From positions 930,001 to 994,000 of the forward strand of contig CAZHDY010000001.1 of NCBI GenBank assembly GCA_964531025.1: DNA of 64,000 nt, given 5' to 3'. Of this stretch, positions 1-11,138 are shown in pieces (the first letter of the stretch is position 1; each line of letters opens with the position of its first letter). The DNA is from CALMEC01 sp964531025 (GTDB lineage: Bacteria; Actinomycetota; Thermoleophilia; Miltoncostaeales; Miltoncostaeaceae). The position numbers and the translations under genes are program-made. The notes beneath the pieces were generated by a model that worked only from the letters and a program-made list of their open reading frames with translations, was not told the DNA's origin and made no database searches.

Positions 1-3000
1 GAGATCGTCCGCATGGGTGTCGAGGCCCTCATCAACCTCGACCACCGCGGCGCACGCGGCGCCGAGACCAACACCGGTGACGGCGCGGGAGCGCTCATCC
101 AGCTCCCCAGCGGCTTCTTCCGCAGCGTGGTCGACTTCGCCCTGCCTGCGGAGGGTGCGTATGCGTCCGGCATGGTCTTCCTGCCGAACGACGACGAGGC
201 CGCCCGCAAGGTGACGGATCTCATCGAGGGCGTCGTGCGCGAGGAGGGCATGACGGTCCTGGGCTGGCGCGACGTGCCCACGGATCCGTCGGGCCTCGGC
301 GCCCAGGCGCTCCAGGCGATGCCCCGTTTCCGGCAGGTCTTCATCTCCGGCAGCCACGGCCTCGAGATCGAGCGTCGCGCGTTCATCGTGCGCAAGCGGG
401 TCGAGGCCATGGCCGGCCCGCTGGGCACGGGCGGCTGTTACATCCCCAGCCTCTCCAGCCGGACGTTCGTCTACAAGGGGATGCTGACCCCGGGTCAGCT
501 GGACGAGTTCTTCCCGGACCTGCGTGACGAACGCGTCGACTCGTCGCTGGCGATGATGCACTCCCGCTTCTCGACCAACACCTTCCCCTCGTGGCCGCTG
601 GCCCACCCGTTCCGCTTCATCAGCCACAACGGCGAGATCAACACCGTCCAGGGCAACCGCAACTGGATGCGGGCACGCGAGGCGCTCCTCGAGAGCCCGC
701 TGTTCAACGGCAACCTCGACCGCATCTTCCCCATCTGCCACGACGAGGCCAGCGACTCCGCCTCGTTCGACGAGGTGCTGGAGCTGCTCCACATGGGCGG
801 CTACTCGCTGCCCCACGCCGTCCTCATGATGATTCCGGAGGCGTGGGAGCACCACACCGAGATGGACGAGGCCCGCAAGGACTTCTACCGCTTCCACTCG
901 TCGATCATGGAGCCGTGGGACGGACCGGCGTCCATCGCCTTCACCGACGGCACGGTCATCGGCGCCGTCCTCGACCGCAACGGCCTCCGGCCCTCGCGCT
1001 ACGTGGTCACCTCCGACGACCTCGTGATCATGGGCTCCGAGTCCGGGCTGATCGAGGTCGCCCCCGAGAAGGTCGTCACCCGCGGCCGCCTGCAGCCCGG
1101 GAAGATCTTCCTGGTCGACACGTCCGCCGGCCGCATCATCGACGACGCCGAGATCAAGTCGGAGCTCGCCGGCCACCAGCCCTACGGGCGGTGGATCGAG
1201 GAGAACCTGGTCCACCTGGACGACCTGGCCGTACCGCCGCTCGAGATGGAGCCGCACTCCGACGTCCTCAACCGCCAGCAGGTGTTCGGGTACACCACCG
1301 AGGAGCTCAAGGTCATCCTCGAGCCCATGGCCCGCGACGGCGTCGAGCCCACCGGCTCGATGGGCACCGACACGCCCGTCGCCGTGCTCTCGGACCGCCC
1401 GCGCCTCCTGTTCGACTACTTCCAGCAGCTGTTCGCACAGGTCACGAACCCGCCGCTCGACGCGATCCGCGAAGAGCTCGTCACGGCCCTCAGCGGCACC
1501 CTGGGCCCCGAGAAGAACCTCCTGGCCCCCGGACCGCAGTCCTGCCGTCAGATCGCCATCTCGCACCCGATCCTCACCAACGAGGAGCTCCAGAAGCTGA
1601 AGGAGGTGGCCGGTCACCCGGACACCGAGGACTTCCGCACGGCCGTCATCCCCTGTCTGTACCGCGTCGCCGACGGCGAGGAGGGGCTCCGCCGCGCCCT
1701 GGACGAGATCCGGGAGCAGGCGTCCATGGAGATCGCCGCCGGAGCGCAGATCCTGATCCTGAGCGATGTCGGGTCCACCGCCGAGCTGGCGCCGATCCCC
1801 TCGCTGCTGTTCACCAGCGCGGTGCACCACCATCTCATCCGCGAGAAGAGCCGCACCCGCGTCGGCCTCGTCGTCGAGGTGGGCGACGCCCGCGAGTGCC
1901 ACCATATGTGCCTGCTCATCGGGTACGGCGCGGCGGCCATCAACCCGTACATGGCGTTCGCCACGATCGAGGACATGATCGCCCAGGGCATGACGGGCAT
2001 GAAGGATCCCGTCAAGGCCGTCCGCAACTACATCAAGGCGTGCGGTAAGGGCATCCTGAAGGTGATGTCCAAGATGGGTATCTCGACGGTGGCGTCGTAC
2101 ACCGGTGCCCAGATCTTCGAGGCCATCGGCCTCGGCCGGGGATTCGTCGATGAGTACTTCGCCGGCACCGTCACCCGCATCGAGGGCATCGGGCTTGCCG
2201 AGGTCGCCGAGGAGGTCGGGCGACGTCACCGACGCGCGTGGCCGGAACGCCCCGAGGAGCTCGCGCACCGTGGCCTCGACTACGGCGGTGAGTACCAGTG
2301 GCGCCGCGAGGGCGAGTACCACCTCTTCAACCCGGAGACGGTGTTCAAGCTCCAACACGCGACCCGCACACGACGCTACGAGATCTTCAAGGAGTACACG
2401 ACCCTGGTCAACGACCAGGCCAAGAAGCTCGCCACGTTGCGCGGCCTCTTCCGTTTCCGCACCGAGGACCGCACTCCCGTGCCCATCGAGGAGGTCGAAC
2501 CGGTCTCCGAGATCGTCAAGCGATTCTCGACCGGGGCCATGAGCTACGGGTCGATCTCCGCCGAGGCCCACGAGACGCTCGCCATCGCGATGAACCGCAT
2601 CGACGCGCGGTCCAACAGCGGCGAGGGCGGCGAGGATTCGGCACGGTTCACTCCCGACGAGAACGGCGACTGGCGCATCAGCAAGATCAAGCAGGTGGCA
2701 TCGGGCCGCTTCGGCGTCACCAGCCACTACCTCGTCAACGCCACGGACATCCAGATCAAGATGGCCCAGGGCGCGAAGCCGGGCGAGGGCGGCCAGCTGC
2801 CGGGCCCGAAGGTCTACCCCTGGGTGGCGAAGGTCCGCCACTCGACCCCGTTCGTCGGGTTGATCTCACCGCCGCCCCACCACGACATCTACTCGATCGA
2901 GGACCTGGCGCAGCTCATCCACGACCTGAAGAACGCCAACCCGGAGGCGCGCGTCCACGTGAAGCTCGTCGCCCAGGTGGGCGTCGGCACCGTGGCCGCC

Positions 3001-4439
3001 GGCGTCTCGAAGGCGCACGCCGACGTGGTGCTCATCTCCGGGCACGACGGTGGCACGGGCGCATCGCCGCTCACCTCGATCAAGCACGCCGGCGCCCCCT
3101 GGGAGCTCGGTCTCGCCGAGACCCAGCAGACGCTGCTGCTGAACCGACTGCGCGATCGCATCGTGGTCCAGGTGGACGGCCAGATGAAGACGGGACGCGA
3201 CGTCATGATCGCCGCCCTTCTCGGCGGTGAGGAGTTCGGCTTCGCCACCGCCCCGCTGGTGGTCTCGGGCTGCGTGATGATGCGCGTCTGCCATCTCGAC
3301 ACCTGCCCGGTCGGCATCGCGACCCAGAACCCCGAGCTGCGCAAGCGCTTCAGCGGTAAGCCCGAGTTCGTGGTGAACTTCATGGAGTTCATCGCCGAGG
3401 AGGTCCGCGAGCTCCTCGCCGAGCTCGGCTTCCGGTCGCTCGACGAGGCCATCGGCCACGCCGAGCTGCTCGACACCACCGAGGCCATCGACCACTGGAA
3501 GGCGTCGAAGCTCGACCTGACACCCATCCTGGACATGCCCGAGCCCGACGAGGGCGACGCGCGCCGCCAGGTGCAGCTCCAGGATCATGGGCTCACCCAG
3601 GCGCTCGACATCGAGCTGATCCAGAAGGCGGCACCGGCGCTCGACAACGCGGAACGCGTCCACATCGACGTGCCGATCCGCAACATCAACCGAACAGTGG
3701 GAACGCTGGTCGGCCAGGAGATCACGCGCCGCTATCCCGAGGGGCTGACCGACGACACCATCGTCATCAACCTGACGGGATCGGCCGGCCAGAGCTTCGG
3801 CGCCTTCGCGCCGCGGGGGCTGACCCTGCGCCTCGCGGGCGACGCCAACGACTACACCGGCAAGGGACTCTCCGGCGGACGCATCATCGTGCGGCCGGCG
3901 GCGGGATCGTCGTTCGCCGCCGAGGAGAACATCATCGCCGGGAACGTCATCCTCTACGGCGCCACCGCCGGCGAGGTGTTCCTCCGCGGCATCGTGGGCG
4001 AGCGCTTCTGCGTCCGCAACTCCGGTGCGATCGCCGTCGTCGAGGGCGTCGGCGACCACGGCTGCGAGTACATGACCGGTGGACGCGTCGTCGTCCTCGG
4101 CGAGACCGGGCGCAACTTCGGGGCCGGCATGAGCGGCGGCATCGCCTACGTCTGGGACCCGGAGGGCCGGTTCCCCGGACGGGTCAACCCCGAGATGGTG
4201 GATCTCGATCCACTCGACGGGGACGACATCGACTGGCTGCGCGACCGCATCGCCCGGCACCAGGACGAGACCGCGTCCCCGGTGGCCGAGGGGATCCTGC
4301 ACCGGTGGGACGAGGCCGTCAGGGAGTTCGTCAAGGTGATGCCGCGTGACTACAAGCGGGCACTCGCCGACGCCGCACGTGCGGCTGCGACGGGCACGGC
4401 GGCGGAGCCGCTCACCATCTCGGGACAAAGGGAGCGCTA

Positions 4440-4440
<1 letters not shown>
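1..4440 (+). CDS. gltB: Glutamate synthase large subunit (5' end outside the window)
   Basis: Large subunit of NADPH-dependent glutamate synthase (GOGAT). It releases ammonia from glutamine and, on FMN, combines it with 2-oxoglutarate to give glutamate. The reading frame is open from base 1, so the start and the N-terminal nucleophile cysteine lie upstream. The visible part starts inside the glutaminase domain (LDHRGARGAETNTGDGAG) and runs through the central domain, the FMN/synthase domain and a C-terminal GXGXG domain. The 3Fe-4S cysteines fit C-x5-C-x4-C at visible codons 1091, 1097 and 1102 (CVMMRVCHLDTC). The TAG stop shares its G with the GTG start of gltD, so the subunits are translationally coupled. 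About 1480 visible codons against roughly 1500 for the family means only a short N-terminal piece is missing. Very sure. Confidence 0.98.
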
Positions 4441-5903
<1,463 letters not shown>

Positions 5904-5938
5904 AGGGGACGGTGGGTGCGGGGATACGCGCACCTGTC

Positions 5939-6075
5939 GTGGATTCTTGGGTGCGCAGCCCTGGGACTGGCGACGACGATCCTCCCGCCCACCCCGACCA
6001 GCCGCCAGTCCCCGGGCTTCGCGCGGGCCTCTCATTCGGCCGGGGAGGTTGGGTGGTTGGATGCGGGGGGACGCG
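5939..6075 (+). repeat. Dispersed hairpin repeat, copy R1
   Basis: Arms GGGACTGGCG (5963-5972) and CGCCAGTCCC (6003-6012) enclose a 30-nt C-rich loop. A lead-in resembling TTGGGTGCGCAGCC precedes them. A tail contains CGGGCTTCGCGCGGG, CATTCGGCCGG and GGTTGGGTGGTTGG. The same order of blocks recurs at 29345-29480 and, inverted, near 29.6 kb. It lies between the convergent gltD and CAP genes and has no plausible coding frame. It could serve as a two-way terminator, a REP/MITE-like element, or both. Confidence 0.75.
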
Positions 6076-6120
6076 ATGGGCAGGTCTTGAACGGTCAGCA
6101 CTACCGTGGGGGCGGTGTGG

Positions 6121-6645
6121 CTAGGCCCCCAGGTTGGCCGCCCAGATCCAGGCGGGGCTTCCGTACAGGGTCGCCTGTCCCACGTGGCCGACTCCCATGG
6201 CCCGGTACGACGGGTTCAGCAGCGACCGGCGGTGGGGGGCCGACGCCAACCATGCGGCCATCGTCGCCCGCGGCGTTCCCCCCTCGGCGGTGCGACCCGC
6301 GTAGATGACCTCGCCCAGACGCGACAGCCCTGAGCCGGCCAGCGTGTTGCGGACGCCACAGGGTGTGTGCGAGAACTCCTGGCACGACTGGACCCGACGT
6401 ACCTTTGCGAGCGCCTTGTTCCGCAGCCATGCGTTGGGACGGACCGGTGGCGCTCCGACACGCGCACGCGCGTAGTTGACGAGACAGTGCATCGCATTGG
6501 TGTGGGCCGCCGGGGTGGCGGCGGTGGCTCCCTGCCCCGGGCACACGCCTGGCGGGGCCAGGAGCGACCCCTGAGCGAGGGCGGGGGACGTGGCGGCGGC
6601 CGCGGCGAACGATCCTACGGCGACGGCGACAAGACGTCGGATCAT
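6121..6645 (-). CDS. Secreted CAP/SCP-domain protein
   Basis: A 174-aa protein of the CAP superfamily (cysteine-rich secretory/PR-1 fold). Bacterial members are extracellular and their functions are mostly unknown. The start is ATG at 6645, preceded by AAGGAGG eight bases upstream. The N-terminus (MIRRLVAVAVGSFAAAAATS followed by PALAQG) is a typical signal peptide with an Ala-x-Ala cleavage site. The mature part has CAP-like features: MHCLVNYARARVG for helix 1, SCQEFSHTPCG, the GEVIYAG segment, and a C-terminal WLASAPHRRSLLNP block resembling the 'W..S..HR.nil.p' signature. A longer upstream start is possible but would bury the signal peptide. It is transcribed alone and faces gltD. Confidence 0.85.
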   Translation of the reverse strand: MIRRLVAVAVGSFAAAAATSPALAQGSLLAPPGVCPGQGATAATPAAHTNAMHCLVNYARARVGAPPVRPNAWLRNKALAKVRRVQSCQEFSHTPCGVRNTLAGSGLSRLGEVIYAGRTAEGGTPRATMAAWLASAPHRRSLLNPSYRAMGVGHVGQATLYGSPAWIWAANLGA

Positions 6646-6742
6646 GTGATCTACCTCCTTGCTTCGGCGTCGACGCATCACGAGTCCGTTGTGACCACGT
6701 ACGACCACCGTACGAGCGCTCCGTGGACCGAGGACGACCGAG

Positions 6743-6761
6743 GATGAGGAGGCTCCTCATC
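6743..6761. promoter_or_regulatory. Perfect 9-bp-arm palindrome upstream of the CAP gene
   Basis: GATGAGGAG (6743-6751), a central G, then CTCCTCATC (6753-6761), about 100 bp upstream of the CAP start. The odd symmetry and single-base centre suit a dimeric repressor site. The regulator is unknown. Confidence 0.4.
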
Positions 6762-7033
6762 ACACATGCCCAACCCCGTGCCCGGCCGCTCACCTCATGT
6801 ACGGCAGTGACACCTCTGTTGCGGGAAGGGACCTTCCTAGCAGCTGGACGGGCCAGGTCCAAGTTCTCGCGCACCAAGTGCGATCACACTTACAGGTTCA
6901 CAGAGAACTCCTGCAAATTACCGGAGGTTTTCCCTCCGGCCCCCTCCCGCTCAGAAAATCATTCGGGTCCTTATGGCATGGACGGCATGCACGCCACATC
7001 CGACGAGCGGCCCCACACCCGCGCACAAGCGCC

Positions 7034-7065
7034 GTGGCCCCGACGAAACCGTTCGTCGGGGCCAC
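7034..7065 (-). terminator. Hairpin after glpK (distal)
   Basis: A perfect 14-bp stem, GTGGCCCCGACGAA (7034-7047) and TTCGTCGGGGCCAC (7052-7065), with a 4-nt loop. There is no T-tract, as is usual for high-GC terminators. It is the second of two hairpins after the glp operon. Confidence 0.7.
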
Positions 7066-7080
7066 GAGGCGGGACCCACC

Positions 7081-7109
7081 GGGTGCCGGTCGGCGACCGA
7101 CCGGCACCC
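7081..7109 (-). terminator. Hairpin after glpK (proximal)
   Basis: A perfect 13-bp stem, GGGTGCCGGTCGG (7081-7093) and CCGACCGGCACCC (7097-7109), with a 3-nt loop. It begins 8 bp beyond the glpK stop codon and probably ends the glpF-dhaK-dhaL-glpK transcript together with the hairpin at 7034-7065. Confidence 0.75.
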
Positions 7110-7117
7110 CCGGCGGC

Positions 7118-8617
7118 TCAGTCCTCGATCCAGTCGAAGGTCCGGGTGACCGCCTTCTTCCACATGGCGTACTCCTTGGCGACCTTCTCCGAGTCCATCT
7201 GGGGGGTCCACTCCTTGTCCTTACCCCAGTTCGCACGGAGATCGTCGACCTTCTCCCAGAACCCGACGGCGAGTCCGGCGGCGTAGGCCGCGCCGAGACA
7301 CGTGGTCTCGGCCACGGTCGGCCGGATGACGGGCACGCCGAGGACGTCCGACTGGAACTGCATCAGGACCTCGTTGGCGACCATCCCGCCGTCCACCTTC
7401 AGCGCGGTCAGCGCGACGCCCGAGTCCTGGTTCATGGCATCGACGACCTCACGCGTCTGCCACGCCGTGGCCTCCAGCACCGCTCGCGCGATGTGGCTCC
7501 GGTTGACGTAGCGCGTCAGGCCCACGATGACTCCACGGGCGTCCGACTTCCAGTACGGCGCGAACAGACCCGAGAACGCCGGCACGATGTACACGCCACC
7601 GTTGTCCTCGACCTCCTTCGCCAGCTCCTCGACATCGGGCGCCGCGGGGAACATCTTCAGGTTGTCGCGGAGCCACTGGACGAGCGAACCGGCGATCGCG
7701 ATGGATCCCTCGAGCATGTACTTGGCGGGCTCGTCACCGATCTTGTACCCCACGCCGGTGATGAGTCCGTTCTTCGACTGCATCGGCTTCTCGCCGGTGT
7801 TCAGAAGAACGAAGCACCCGGTTCCGTAGGTGTTCTTCGCCTCGCCCTCGTCGAAGCAGGTCTGACCGAAGAGCGCAGCCTGCTGGTCTCCCAGGTCGCC
7901 GGCGACGGGGATGCCGGCAAGCGCGCCGACAGCCTCACCGTAGACCTCGGACGACGCCTTGATCTCCGGCAGCATGGACCTCGGCACCCCGAGGATCCGA
8001 AGACACTCGTCGTCCCAGTCCAGGGTCTCCAGATCCATCATCATGGTCCGGCTGGCGTTGGTCACATCGGTGATGTGCCGACCGCCGTTGACCCCACCGG
8101 TCAGGTTCCAGATGACCCACGTGTCCATGTTGCCGAACAGGAGCTCGCCCGCCTCGGCCTTGGCGCGTGCGCCCTCGACGTTGTCGAGGAGCCATCTGAT
8201 CTTCGGCCCGGAGAAGTAGGTCGCGATGGGGAGACCCGTCTTGGCGCGGAAACGATCCGGCCCGCCATCGGCGGCGAGTTCATCGCAGATCTTGTCGGTG
8301 CGCGTGTCCTGCCACACCAACGCGTTGTGGATCGCCTTCCCGGTGGCCTTCTCCCACACCACCGTCGTCTCCCGCTGGTTGGTGACACCGACCGCGGCGA
8401 TGTCCTTCGGGTCGATCCCCCCCTTGGAGAGACAGCCCTCGATCACCTCCTGGGTGTTGGTCCAGACCTCCGCCGGGTCATGTTCGACCCACCCCCGGTC
8501 GGGAAAGATCTGTTCGTGTTCCTTCTGATCGATTGCGACGACCTGCCCCTCATGGCTGAACACCATGAAGCGGGTGCTGGTCGTCCCCTGGTCGACGGCA
8601 CCGACGTACTTGGCCAT
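7118..8617 (-). CDS. glpK: Glycerol kinase
   Basis: ATP:glycerol 3-phosphotransferase of the FGGY kinase family; makes sn-glycerol 3-phosphate in the cytoplasm. The product is 499 aa, the usual length. The phosphate-binding loop DQGTTSTR is at residues 9-16, followed by NQRETTVVWEK, the QDTRT segment, and the C-terminal FGGY signature region (VDGGMVANEVLMQFQSDVLG). The start is ATG at 8617, preceded by GGAGGA; its A is also the last base of the dhaL stop (TGATG). It is the last gene of a four-gene operon with the glycerol channel and the dihydroxyacetone kinase subunits. Its product feeds the divergent GlpABC dehydrogenase. Very sure. Confidence 0.98.
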   Translation of the reverse strand: MAKYVGAVDQGTTSTRFMVFSHEGQVVAIDQKEHEQIFPDRGWVEHDPAEVWTNTQEVIEGCLSKGGIDPKDIAAVGVTNQRETTVVWEKATGKAIHNALVWQDTRTDKICDELAADGGPDRFRAKTGLPIATYFSGPKIRWLLDNVEGARAKAEAGELLFGNMDTWVIWNLTGGVNGGRHITDVTNASRTMMMDLETLDWDDECLRILGVPRSMLPEIKASSEVYGEAVGALAGIPVAGDLGDQQAALFGQTCFDEGEAKNTYGTGCFVLLNTGEKPMQSKNGLITGVGYKIGDEPAKYMLEGSIAIAGSLVQWLRDNLKMFPAAPDVEELAKEVEDNGGVYIVPAFSGLFAPYWKSDARGVIVGLTRYVNRSHIARAVLEATAWQTREVVDAMNQDSGVALTALKVDGGMVANEVLMQFQSDVLGVPVIRPTVAETTCLGAAYAAGLAVGFWEKVDDLRANWGKDKEWTPQMDSEKVAKEYAMWKKAVTRTFDWIED

Positions 8618-9258
8618 CACTGTCCTCCGTTCTGTGTTCCGAATGTTCGCTCGGCGGCGCGGATGAGCATTGCGCTCGACGTGGCCCCGGGATCCTGATG
8701 ACCGATGCTCCGCTCGCCGAGGTAGCTCGCGCGCCCCTTCTGGGCGAGGAGCGGGATGGTGGCCTTCATGCCGTCATCGGCCGCCCGTGCGGACGCGGAC
8801 AGTGCGGCGACCATGTCCCCGCCCTCCGCGAGCGCGGACGCAAACGCGTCGCGCGCGGGGATGAGCGCATCCAGCATCGTCTTCTGCCCCGCATCCGATC
8901 GTCCGATCTTCTGCACCCCGGCGATGCCGGCGTCCAGCGCGGCCAGCCATCCGTCCGCCGTGACCTCGGTGGCGCCGGCGAGGGCGTTCCCCGCCTGCAT
9001 GAAGAACGATCCGTACAGCGGACCGCCGGAACCTCCGACGGTGGAGATGAGCGTCATCCCCACCGTCTTCAGCATCTGACCGATGTCGTCCGCGTTCGGC
9101 AGCTTCGTCACGGCCGCGGTCATGCCGCGGTCCATGTTGATCCCGTGGTCGGCGTCGCCGATGGCGGAGTCGAGGTCCGTCAGCATCTCCTTGTTCTCGG
9201 CCACCGCGGCCTGGAACGCGCGGATCCAGTCCGCCACGACGTTTGCGTCGATGCTCAT
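8617..9258 (-). CDS. dhaL: Dihydroxyacetone kinase, ADP-binding subunit DhaL
   Basis: DhaL carries a tightly bound ADP that is rephosphorylated by DhaM, then passes the phosphate to dihydroxyacetone held by DhaK. The product is 213 aa, normal for the family. The magnesium/ADP-binding aspartates appear in LDSAIGDADHGINMDRG near residues 28-44, with the nucleotide loop STVGGSGGPLYG downstream. The start is ATG at 9258 with GGAGG six to seven bases upstream. An earlier in-frame start (9297) would overlap dhaK and add a non-homologous leader, so it was rejected. It is coupled to glpK by a one-base stop/start overlap. Confidence 0.95.
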   Translation of the reverse strand: MSIDANVVADWIRAFQAAVAENKEMLTDLDSAIGDADHGINMDRGMTAAVTKLPNADDIGQMLKTVGMTLISTVGGSGGPLYGSFFMQAGNALAGATEVTADGWLAALDAGIAGVQKIGRSDAGQKTMLDALIPARDAFASALAEGGDMVAALSASARAADDGMKATIPLLAQKGRASYLGERSIGHQDPGATSSAMLIRAAERTFGTQNGGQ

Positions 9259-9284
9259 CCGGGCCTCCGCGTCGCCACCATGGC

Positions 9285-10286
9285 TCAGGCCCCCCAACGC
9301 AGCGCGGGGGTGAGAACCGGCGCGTCCCAGTAGCGCGTGAGCTCGTCATCCAATCTGAGCAGGGTGATCGAGCATCCCGCCATCTCGAGGGATGTGATGT
9401 ACGGACCGACCAGGTTGCGGCCGATCGTGATCCCCCGTTCCGAGAGGATGGAGTTGAGTTCGTTGTAGATGACGTACAGCTCGATGAGCGGGGTTCCGCC
9501 CATCCCGTTCACGAAGGCGAGGACGGAGTCCCCCCTCTCGAACGGCAGGTCGTCCAGGATGGGTTCGGTCAGCATCCGCGTCACATCGGCGGCCGATGCG
9601 AGCGGAACGCGTTCACGCCCCGGCTCGCCGTGGATGCCGATACCGATCTCCATCTCGTCATCGCCCAATTCGAATGTGGGCTTGCCGGCCGCCGGCACGG
9701 TGCACGACGTGAGCGCCATGCCCATGCTGCGAACCTGTGCGTTCACCTTCTCGGCGAGCGCCGTGACCTCGGCGAGGGACTTCCCGTCCTCGGCCGCGCC
9801 TCCGCAGATCTTCTCGAGAAGGACGGTACCGCCGACACCACGCCGGCCCGCCGTGTACAGGCTGTCCTTGACCGCGACGTCGTCATCGACGACCACGGCT
9901 GCGACGTCGATGCCCTCGGCTCCGGCCATCTCCGCGGCCATCTCGAAGTTCATGACGTCGCCGGTGTAGTTCTTCACGATGTGGAGGACGCCGGCCCCTC
10001 CGTCCACCGCCTTTGTGGCTTCGAGCATCTGGTCGGGGGTCGGTGAGGTGAACACCTCTCCGGGGCATGCTGCGTCCAGCATGCCCCGCCCGACGAAGCC
10101 GCCATGCATGGGCTCGTGTCCCGAGCCCCCGCCCGAAACCAGCGCGACCTTCCCCGACACGGGCGCGTCCGCCCGCGTGATGTAGTGGGGCGAGACGTTC
10201 ACGCTGATGAGGTCGCCGTGCGCCGCGGCCATTCCGGCGAGCGAGTCGACGACGACGTCGTCGGGCGTGTTGATCAGCTTCTTCAT
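9285..10286 (-). CDS. dhaK: Dihydroxyacetone kinase, substrate-binding subunit DhaK
   Basis: DhaK binds dihydroxyacetone covalently through a histidine (hemiaminal) and presents it to DhaL for phosphorylation, giving dihydroxyacetone phosphate. The 333-aa product begins MKKLINTPDDVVVDSLAGM. It has the SGGGSGHEP substrate-loop motif near residue 52 and the active-site histidine in GIGIHGEPG at about residue 219. Together with dhaL and the remote dhaM this makes a PTS-type, PEP-driven kinase rather than an ATP-type single-chain one. It starts 9 bp after glpF. The Shine-Dalgarno is weak (GGGA), which suggests translation coupled to glpF. Confidence 0.96.
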   Translation of the reverse strand: MKKLINTPDDVVVDSLAGMAAAHGDLISVNVSPHYITRADAPVSGKVALVSGGGSGHEPMHGGFVGRGMLDAACPGEVFTSPTPDQMLEATKAVDGGAGVLHIVKNYTGDVMNFEMAAEMAGAEGIDVAAVVVDDDVAVKDSLYTAGRRGVGGTVLLEKICGGAAEDGKSLAEVTALAEKVNAQVRSMGMALTSCTVPAAGKPTFELGDDEMEIGIGIHGEPGRERVPLASAADVTRMLTEPILDDLPFERGDSVLAFVNGMGGTPLIELYVIYNELNSILSERGITIGRNLVGPYITSLEMAGCSITLLRLDDELTRYWDAPVLTPALRWGA

Positions 10287-10295
10287 GTCATGTCC

Positions 10296-11045
10296 CTAGT
10301 AGAGGCCGCGGAATACGAGGCCCGCGACAAGACCTCCGATGACGGGTCCGATCACCGGAACCCAGGCGTAGTTCCAATCGCTGGAACCCTTCCCGGGGAT
10401 CGGCAGGACCGCGTGCGCGATGCGCGGACCGAGGTCACGCGCCGGGTTGATTGCATAGCCGGTCGGTCCACCGAGCGACAGACCGATCGAGAGGACCAGG
10501 AATCCGACGATCAACGGGACGACCCCGTTCGAGAACGCGGCCTGGAGATCGGGACCCGAACCCGCCTTGGCGAAGTGGTCTCCGATCGCGAGCACACCGA
10601 ACACGAGCACGAAGGTGCCCACGATCTCGGTGACGACGTTGGCCGCGGGATTGCGAATGGCGGGTCCTGTCGAGAACACCGCGAGTTTCGTCGCAGGATC
10701 GTCCGTCTCACGCCAGTGCATCGCGTATGTGAGGAACACGAGCACCGCGCCGATGAAGGCACCCACGAACTGGCCGCCGATGTATTGGAACGCCTCGCTC
10801 GTACCGATACCGCTGTTCTCCTGGGTCAGAAGACCGAGGGTCACCGCCGGATTAAGGTGGGCACCGCTGTACTGCCCGACGGTGTACACCGCCATGGCGA
10901 CCGCCATACCCCACCCGAGTGTGATCACGATCCAGCCGCTGTCGAATGCCTTCGACCGGGCCAGGACCACGCCGGCGACGACACCGTCACCGAGCAGGAT
11001 AAGAAGCGCCGTTCCCACCATCTCGGCCGTGAAGATGTTAGTCAT
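10296..11045 (-). CDS. glpF: Glycerol uptake facilitator (aquaglyceroporin)
   Basis: MIP-family channel in the cytoplasmic membrane for facilitated glycerol entry. The 249-aa product has six predicted membrane segments and both pore half-helix motifs: HLNPAVT near residue 65 and the second NPA box in YAINPARDLGPR near residue 195. An aspartate after the second NPA, as here, is the usual mark of glycerol-conducting members. Start choice: GTG 11051, ATG 11048 and ATG 11045 are all in frame. AAGGAG gives sensible spacing only for 11045. It is the first gene of the leftward operon and faces glpA across a 200-bp control region. Confidence 0.95.
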   Translation of the reverse strand: MTNIFTAEMVGTALLILLGDGVVAGVVLARSKAFDSGWIVITLGWGMAVAMAVYTVGQYSGAHLNPAVTLGLLTQENSGIGTSEAFQYIGGQFVGAFIGAVLVFLTYAMHWRETDDPATKLAVFSTGPAIRNPAANVVTEIVGTFVLVFGVLAIGDHFAKAGSGPDLQAAFSNGVVPLIVGFLVLSIGLSLGGPTGYAINPARDLGPRIAHAVLPIPGKGSSDWNYAWVPVIGPVIGGLVAGLVFRGLY

Positions 11046-11068
11046 CATCACTCCTTGGATTGAAGGTG

Positions 11069-11106
11069 GCGCGTCCTCGTCCCTCTGTCCCCTTCCGAGG
11101 ACGCGC
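11069..11106 (-). promoter_or_regulatory. Perfect hairpin in the glpF leader
   Basis: Arms GCGCGTCCTCG (11069-11079) and CGAGGACGCGC (11096-11106) around a 16-nt loop, 23 bp upstream of the glpF start. If the operator at 11139-11159 overlaps the promoter, this hairpin lies in the 5' untranslated leader, where it could affect mRNA stability or attenuation. Confidence 0.45.
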
Positions 11107-11138
11107 GGGAAAACGATAAGACTTCGTGTGAGATTTTG

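Larger units (their letters stand above)
6646..7117. other. Intergenic region between the CAP gene and glpK
   Basis: A 472-bp gap with no convincing gene on either strand. It holds a perfect palindrome at 6743-6761, a small hairpin CCGGAGG/CCTCCGG at 6921-6939, and two strong hairpins at its glpK end. The upstream signals of the leftward CAP gene must lie here. I looked for a riboswitch fold and could not support one. Confidence 0.6.

Noticed and set aside
2866..4428. Long open frames opposite or inside gltB, lhr, glpK and others
   Set aside because: They are shadow frames caused by GC-rich third positions. Their translations are Arg/Pro/Ala or His/Asp-rich with no domains, and the opposing genes are unmistakable.
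6646..6960. Possible riboswitch upstream of the CAP gene
   Set aside because: Several small stems exist, but I could not place the conserved bases of any known class, including the c-di-AMP type often found near wall-related genes in actinobacteria.
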